Shown here one piece after another: positions 34,912 through 38,866 of a DNA stretch of 38,866 nucleotides. The translations under genes were made by a program, and so were the position numbers. Position 1 is the first letter of the stretch; every line of letters begins with the position of its first letter. This stretch comes from Modestobacter caceresii (GTDB lineage: Bacteria; Actinomycetota; Actinomycetes; Mycobacteriales; Geodermatophilaceae), in assembly GCF_000761485.1 (NCBI RefSeq), contig NZ_JPMX01000118.1:147136-186001 (forward strand), in the 5' to 3' direction. Under the pieces are notes generated by a model that was given only the letters and a program-made list of their open reading frames with translations, ran no database searches and had not been told where the DNA came from.

Positions 34912-36477
34912 TCAGCCGTAGGGGGTGAGCAGCTGGTCGACCGGCGCGAAGTCGTCGGTGAGGACGTCGGCGTCCCCGATGAACCGGTCGAGCTCGGGTC
35001 CCTCGGCCACCTGCCAGGCGAGCCCACGCTCGGCCAGTGCGGCGGCGATCCCCGCCGACGGCAGCGGACGCTGCGAGGCGACCGCGACCACGTTCCCGCC
35101 GTCCTCCCCGGCCAGCACCGGCGCCCGGGCCAGCAGGAGCACGTGGTCGAACACCTGCTGCACGGTCGCCAGCTCCGCCCGCACGAACGACAGCGTCGGG
35201 TGGTCGATCAGGTTGACCGCGTAGACGCCGTCCTCGGCCAGTGCCCCGTCGACCAGGCGCAGCGCCTCCACGGTGGTCAGCTGCCACGGCACCGACAACC
35301 CGCCGAAGGCGTCACCGACGACGAGGTCCCGTTCCCCGGCTTCCTCCGCCTCCAGCCCGACCCGGCCGTCACCGACCTGCACCTCGAGCTCGTCGGAGGT
35401 CTCCAGCCCCAGCTCCTGCTCGTCGATCGCGACGACGCCGGGGTCGACCTCGAGCACCCGGCTCAGCGTGCCCGGCCGCACCTCGGCCAGGTAGCGCGGC
35501 AGCGTCAGCCCCCCGCCACCGACGTGCAGCGCCGACAGCGGTTCGCCCGCCGGGGCCAGCGCGTCGGTGACCGAGGCGATGGCCTGGACGTACTCGAACT
35601 CCAGGTACGTCGGGTCCTCGAGGTCGACGTAGGAGTGCCGCAGGGTGTCCAGCAGCAGCACCCGCCCGGTGTCGCGCTGGGGGTCGGCCACCACCCGGGC
35701 GCAGTGGTAGGCGGTCTCCCGTTCGCAGGGCGTCGGTGCCACCGCGGCCAGCACCGGGGCGGCCACGGCCAGGGCCAGCAGCCCGACGGGCAACCGGCCG
35801 GTCATCTCGGGGGTGCGGCGGCGCAGGAGCACCGCGAGGGCCACCCCGACCAGGACGACGAGCAGCCCGGTGCCGACCAGGATCACGCTGCTGGGGAGCA
35901 CCGCGATCAGCAGGAAGCCGGTGGAGAACGTCGCCACGATGCCGCCGATGGTGCCGATGCCCGACAGCCGGCCGACGACCGAGCCGGTCTGCGCCAGGCT
36001 GCCCAGTTGCAGCGCGACGATCATCGGCGGGACGGCGGACAGCAGCGCCGCCGGGACGACGACGGCCAGCGCGGCCAGCAGCAGCACGTTCCCGGCCGCG
36101 GCGCCGGTGAACAGCGCACCGGCGAACCGCACCAGGGGCAGCACCGCCACGATCAGGGCACCGCCGGCCACCATCAGCGGCGCGATCAGCCGGCGCGGGT
36201 CGGTGCGGTCGGCGGCGGCGCCCCCGGCCCAGGCGCCGACGGCGATCGCGGCCAGCGCGAACCCGATGACCGCGGTGCTGGTCTGCACGGTGATCCCGAC
36301 GTAGGGCGCGATCAGCCGCAGGCCGACGACCTCGAGCACGAGCACCGCCCCGGAGGACAGGAAGGTGACGCCGGCGGCGATCCAGTCGGGCAGCGCCCGG
36401 GAGCCGGGACGGGTGGGCTCCTCGGCCGTGTCCGGGGTCGTCGACGCGGTGGTCGGGTGGGGGTCCAGCGGGCTCAC
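34912..36477 (-). CDS. Fused membrane domain and spermidine-synthase-like methyltransferase-fold protein
   Basis: 521 residues. The N-terminal half (about 32-250) has about seven or eight hydrophobic helices resembling an MFS half, e.g. LPDWIAAGVTFLSSGAVLVL and IGFALAAIAVGAWAGGAAAD. The C-terminal half (about 270-515) has the spermidine-synthase fold: HSYVDLEDPTYLEFEYVQAI, glycine-rich ALHVGGGGLTLPRYL, acidic strand end SRVLEVDPGVVAIDE and VQVGDGRVGLEA. The polyamine-type catalytic Asp region reads LVVGDAFGGLSVP. Such fused proteins are common in Actinobacteria and are annotated as spermidine synthases, but activity is often unproven. GTG start, 19 bp after the SRAP gene stop, so probably co-transcribed. 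Confidence 0.88.
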   Translation of the reverse strand: MSPLDPHPTTASTTPDTAEEPTRPGSRALPDWIAAGVTFLSSGAVLVLEVVGLRLIAPYVGITVQTSTAVIGFALAAIAVGAWAGGAAADRTDPRRLIAPLMVAGGALIVAVLPLVRFAGALFTGAAAGNVLLLAALAVVVPAALLSAVPPMIVALQLGSLAQTGSVVGRLSGIGTIGGIVATFSTGFLLIAVLPSSVILVGTGLLVVLVGVALAVLLRRRTPEMTGRLPVGLLALAVAAPVLAAVAPTPCERETAYHCARVVADPQRDTGRVLLLDTLRHSYVDLEDPTYLEFEYVQAIASVTDALAPAGEPLSALHVGGGGLTLPRYLAEVRPGTLSRVLEVDPGVVAIDEQELGLETSDELEVQVGDGRVGLEAEEAGERDLVVGDAFGGLSVPWQLTTVEALRLVDGALAEDGVYAVNLIDHPTLSFVRAELATVQQVFDHVLLLARAPVLAGEDGGNVVAVASQRPLPSAGIAAALAERGLAWQVAEGPELDRFIGDADVLTDDFAPVDQLLTPYG

Positions 36478-36496
36478 CTCGGGGATCGGGGGACGG

Positions 36497-37243
36497 TCAG
36501 AACAGGGCGGGCTGGTCGGCGGGCTCGCTGACCGACTCCACCCGCGCGGTCAGCTGCGGCCCGTTGTTGGCCACGTTGCCCACGGCCGCGCCGACCGGGC
36601 GGATCTCCAGCCGCTCGACGTACTCCGGCGGCGTCGGGCCGGCCAGCTCGGTGACGTCCTCGCGGGCCGGGTCCAGCCACTCCGCCCAGCGTTCCGGCGG
36701 CAGCACCAGCGGCATCCGGGGGTGCACCTCGGTGAGCGCGCCGACCGCGGGGGCGGTGACCACGGTGCAGCTGTACAGCCGGTCCTCACCCCGGCCCCAC
36801 ACCTCCCAGAGCCCGGCGAAGGCGAGCCCGGAGCCGTCCTCCGGGGTGACGTAGAACGGCTGCTTCCCGGGGCGGTCGTGGCGGGGCGCCCACTCGTACC
36901 AGCCGTCGGCCGGGACCAGGCAGCGCCGGCTCGCCGCGGCGGTACGGAACGCGGGCTTCTCGGCGAGCGACTCGACCCGGGCGTTGAGCATCCGGTTGCC
37001 GACCGAGACGTCCTTGGCCCAGGAGGGCACCAGGCCCCAGCGCACGGCCCGGAGCTCGCGGTGCCCGCCGCCGGTGAGCGCCCCCTCGGCGTCGCGCTCC
37101 TTCTTGTGCCGCACCACGTACACGTCCTTGGTGGGGGCGACGTTGTGGTCGGCCGGCAACGGCGCCTGGCCCTCGACCGGGACGGCCTCGAACTCCAGCG
37201 CCAGGTCCTCCGGGCGGCGACTGGCGGCGTAGCGACCACACAT
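36497..37243 (-). CDS. SOS-response-associated peptidase / abasic-site sensor (SRAP, HMCES/YedK family)
   Basis: 248 residues. SRAP proteins crosslink through Cys2 to abasic sites in single-stranded DNA and protect replication. The mature N-terminus after Met removal is CGRYAASRRPEDLALEF, with the required Cys2. Other invariant motifs are present: DHNVAPTKDVYVV, RWGLVPSWAKD, LNARVESLAEKPAFR, RCLVPADGWYEW and HPRMPLVLPPERWAEWL. The ATG has GGAGGAG 7 nt upstream. The same family lies close to sigH in M. tuberculosis (Rv3226c). Divergent from the aldehyde dehydrogenase gene. Confidence 0.94.
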   Translation of the reverse strand: MCGRYAASRRPEDLALEFEAVPVEGQAPLPADHNVAPTKDVYVVRHKKERDAEGALTGGGHRELRAVRWGLVPSWAKDVSVGNRMLNARVESLAEKPAFRTAAASRRCLVPADGWYEWAPRHDRPGKQPFYVTPEDGSGLAFAGLWEVWGRGEDRLYSCTVVTAPAVGALTEVHPRMPLVLPPERWAEWLDPAREDVTELAGPTPPEYVERLEIRPVGAAVGNVANNGPQLTARVESVSEPADQPALF

Positions 37244-37274
37244 GCGGGGCTCCTCCCGGACGACGACCTCACCG

Positions 37275-37280
37275 AGCCTA
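37275..37280 (-). promoter_or_regulatory. -10 box of the SRAP gene
   Basis: TAGGCT on the minus strand, 31 nt upstream of the ATG at 37243, leaving a leader of about 25 nt that contains GGAGGAG. Confidence 0.5.
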
Positions 37281-37327
37281 GGTGCGCCCACCGACGACCC
37301 GCCGTGCGTCACCCGGGGTGAGCGGGG

Positions 37328-37333
37328 TAGGAC
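37328..37333 (+). promoter_or_regulatory. -10 box of the aldehyde dehydrogenase gene
   Basis: TAGGAC, 51 nt upstream of the GTG at 37385, in the 141-bp divergent gap. No good -35 box is seen. Confidence 0.4.
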
Positions 37334-37384
37334 GGGGACACAGACCCGACGCACCGCGACGAAGCACGACGGAGGGCACATCAC

Positions 37385-38854
37385 GTGACGACCACCCAGG
37401 CTCCCTCGACAGAGCAGCCGAAGACCGCCAGCGACGCAGGCGCACGCCCGTACGCGACGGTGAACCCCTACACCGGGAAGACGGAGAAGGAGTTCCCCTT
37501 CCTGGAGACCGACGCCATCGACGGCGTGGTAGAGCAGGCCCACGCCGCCTTCGGCGACTGGCGCCGCCGGTCGGTGGAGGAGCGCGCCGCCGTCGTCGGC
37601 CGGGCCGCCGAGCTGATGCGCGAGCGGCAGGACGAGTTCGCCGCCCTGATCACCCGGGAGATGGGCAAGCGGATCCAGGAGGCCGCCGGTGAGGTGCAAC
37701 TGGCCGCCAGCATCCTCGAGTACTACGCCACCAACGGCCCGCGCTTCCTGGAGCCGAAGCCGATCGACGTGATGGGCGGCGGCGAGGCCGAGGTGGTCAA
37801 CGAGCCGATCGGCGTCCTGCTGGCGATCGAGCCGTGGAACTACCCGCTGTACCAGGTGGTGCGGGTGGCCGGCCCGAACCTGACCCTGGGCAACACCGTC
37901 CTGCTCAAGCACGCGGAGAACAACCCGCAGTGCGCGCTGGCCCTGGAGCAGCTGTTCCGGGACGCCGGGGCCCCGGAGGGCGTCTACACCAACCTGTTCC
38001 TGCGGATCGCCGACGTCGAGCAGGTCATCGCCGACCGGCGGGTGCAGGGCGTGACGCTGACCGGTAGCGAGCGGGCCGGGGCGAGCGTGGCCCAGCTCGC
38101 CGGCAAGCACCTCAAGAAGTCGGTGCTGGAGCTCGGCGGCAGCGACCCGTTCATCGTGCTCGACGCCCCTGACCTGGGGCGCACGGTGAAGGCCGCGACC
38201 ATGGCCCGGATGGCCAACACCGGCCAGGCCTGCATCGCGGCGAAGCGGATCATCGTGCTCGACGAGGTCTACGACGACGTCGTCGCCGGCCTGCAGCAGG
38301 CCTTCGGCAGCTTCACCCCCGGCGACCCGGCCGACCCGGCCACGACGCTGGGCCCGCTGTCCACCGAGCGGGCCGCGCAGGACCTCGCCGCGCAGATCCA
38401 GGACGCCGTGGACAAGGGGGCCACCGTGCTGGCCGGCGGCAACCGCCCCGAGCACGACGGCGCCTTCGTCGAGGCCACGCTGCTGGCCGACGTCACCCCG
38501 GAGATGCGGGCCTACCACGAGGAGCTCTTCGGCCCCGCGGCCGTCGTCTACCGGGTGAAGGACGCCGACGAGGCCGTCGCGCTGGCCAACGACAGCGACT
38601 TCGGCCTGTCGGCAGCCGTCTACAGCGGCGACACCGAGCGCGCCCGGGCGGTCGCCGACCGGCTGGAGTCCGGGATGGTCTGGATCAACCAGCCCTCGGG
38701 CTCCTCCGCGGAGCTGCCCTTCGGCGGGGTGAAGCGGTCGGGCTACGGCCGTGAGCTCTCCGAGCTGGGCATGTTCGAGTTCGCCAACCGGCGGCTGGTC
38801 CGCACCATGCCGCCGAAGAAGCAGGCGGCACCGGCGCAGCACGTCGGAGGCTGA
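37385..38854 (+). CDS. NAD(P)-dependent aldehyde dehydrogenase, succinate-semialdehyde type
   Basis: 489 residues. Oxidises an aldehyde to the acid; closest in character to the short succinate-semialdehyde dehydrogenases of Actinobacteria. Landmarks: [20 protein letters not shown] (cofactor-site Asn), [14 protein letters not shown] (coenzyme loop), [12 protein letters not shown] (general base Glu), [14 protein letters not shown] (nucleophile Cys) and [13 protein letters not shown]. The first 20 or so residues are a polar extension. GTG start with GGAGGG about 8 nt upstream. If it uses succinic semialdehyde, it would feed succinate made beside Kgd, but the substrate is inferred only. Confidence 0.9.
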   Translation: MTTTQAPSTEQPKTASDAGARPYATVNPYTGKTEKEFPFLETDAIDGVVEQAHAAFGDWRRRSVEERAAVVGRAAELMRERQDEFAALITREMGKRIQEAAGEVQLAASILEYYATNGPRFLEPKPIDVMGGGEAEVVNEPIGVLLAIEPWNYPLYQVVRVAGPNLTLGNTVLLKHAENNPQCALALEQLFRDAGAPEGVYTNLFLRIADVEQVIADRRVQGVTLTGSERAGASVAQLAGKHLKKSVLELGGSDPFIVLDAPDLGRTVKAATMARMANTGQACIAAKRIIVLDEVYDDVVAGLQQAFGSFTPGDPADPATTLGPLSTERAAQDLAAQIQDAVDKGATVLAGGNRPEHDGAFVEATLLADVTPEMRAYHEELFGPAAVVYRVKDADEAVALANDSDFGLSAAVYSGDTERARAVADRLESGMVWINQPSGSSAELPFGGVKRSGYGRELSELGMFEFANRRLVRTMPPKKQAAPAQHVGG

Positions 38855-38866
38855 CGCACCGGCGCC

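Noticed and set aside
37244-38842. Open frame on the minus strand that would extend the SRAP protein by more than 500 residues
   Set aside because: It is the shadow of the aldehyde dehydrogenase. The SRAP family requires its N-terminal Met-Cys at 37243, which has a good ribosome binding site.

Overview
The window is about 39 kb of very GC-rich, densely coding actinobacterial chromosome. Gene order and content fit the Geodermatophilaceae (Blastococcus, Geodermatophilus, Modestobacter); this is inferred from protein flavour, not from a marker gene. WhiB1, ribosomal protein bL37, a mycothiol-type RsrA/SigH pair and a Kgd-type 2-oxoglutarate enzyme all point to Actinobacteria. No phage, transposase, CRISPR array or integrative element is visible, so this is ordinary core and shell chromosome.

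Region 1 (1-9123, minus strand) is the operon argS-lysA-hom-thrC-thrB followed by rho, the same order as Mycobacterium tuberculosis Rv1292-Rv1297. Several junctions are 4-bp or zero-gap couplings. rho has its own promoter and a leader of about 190 nt, and its protein carries a disordered, Arg/Asn/Asp/Gly-rich insertion of about 320 residues.

Region 2 (9336-16820) holds a DUF3105 protein, a DUF305 protein, tRNA-Arg(CCG), an ABC-F ATPase, a class III nucleotide cyclase, a two-gene ABC exporter and an ankyrin-repeat protein. The divergent cyclase and ABC exporter genes both lack a canonical start codon where family similarity or the ribosome binding site puts the start.

Region 3 (16995-22785) holds kgd with a DUF6104 small protein, a DUF457 membrane protein, and the nickel superoxide dismutase pair sodX/sodN.

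Region 4 (22916-28532) holds a SpoIIE-type phosphatase broken by a one-base frameshift, psd-pssA phospholipid synthesis genes with a coupled acetyltransferase, a HAD phosphatase, a small membrane protein and a diacylglycerol-kinase-like enzyme.

Region 5 (28820-38854) is a redox and stress block: whiB1, pdtaS, an acetyltransferase, a stand-alone biotinyl-domain protein, a degenerate biotin-carboxylase-like protein, bL37, rsrA-sigH, ybaK, a spermidine-synthase-like membrane protein, an SRAP (HMCES/YedK) protein and an aldehyde dehydrogenase. whiB1-pdtaS-biotinyl protein-rshA-sigH-SRAP matches the M. tuberculosis Rv3219-Rv3226c neighbourhood.

The most notable unexplained signals are: (a) a dispersed palindromic element of about 57 bp in three copies inside region 5, with a conserved core and stem changes that keep pairing; (b) a SigH-type autoregulatory promoter placed so that its transcript could start on an upstream in-frame GTG and encode a longer sigma isoform; (c) a biotin-carboxylase-like protein that has lost its catalytic motifs, beside a lone biotinyl carrier; and (d) a recurring leaderless architecture, with a TANNNT box 6-10 nt before the start codon.
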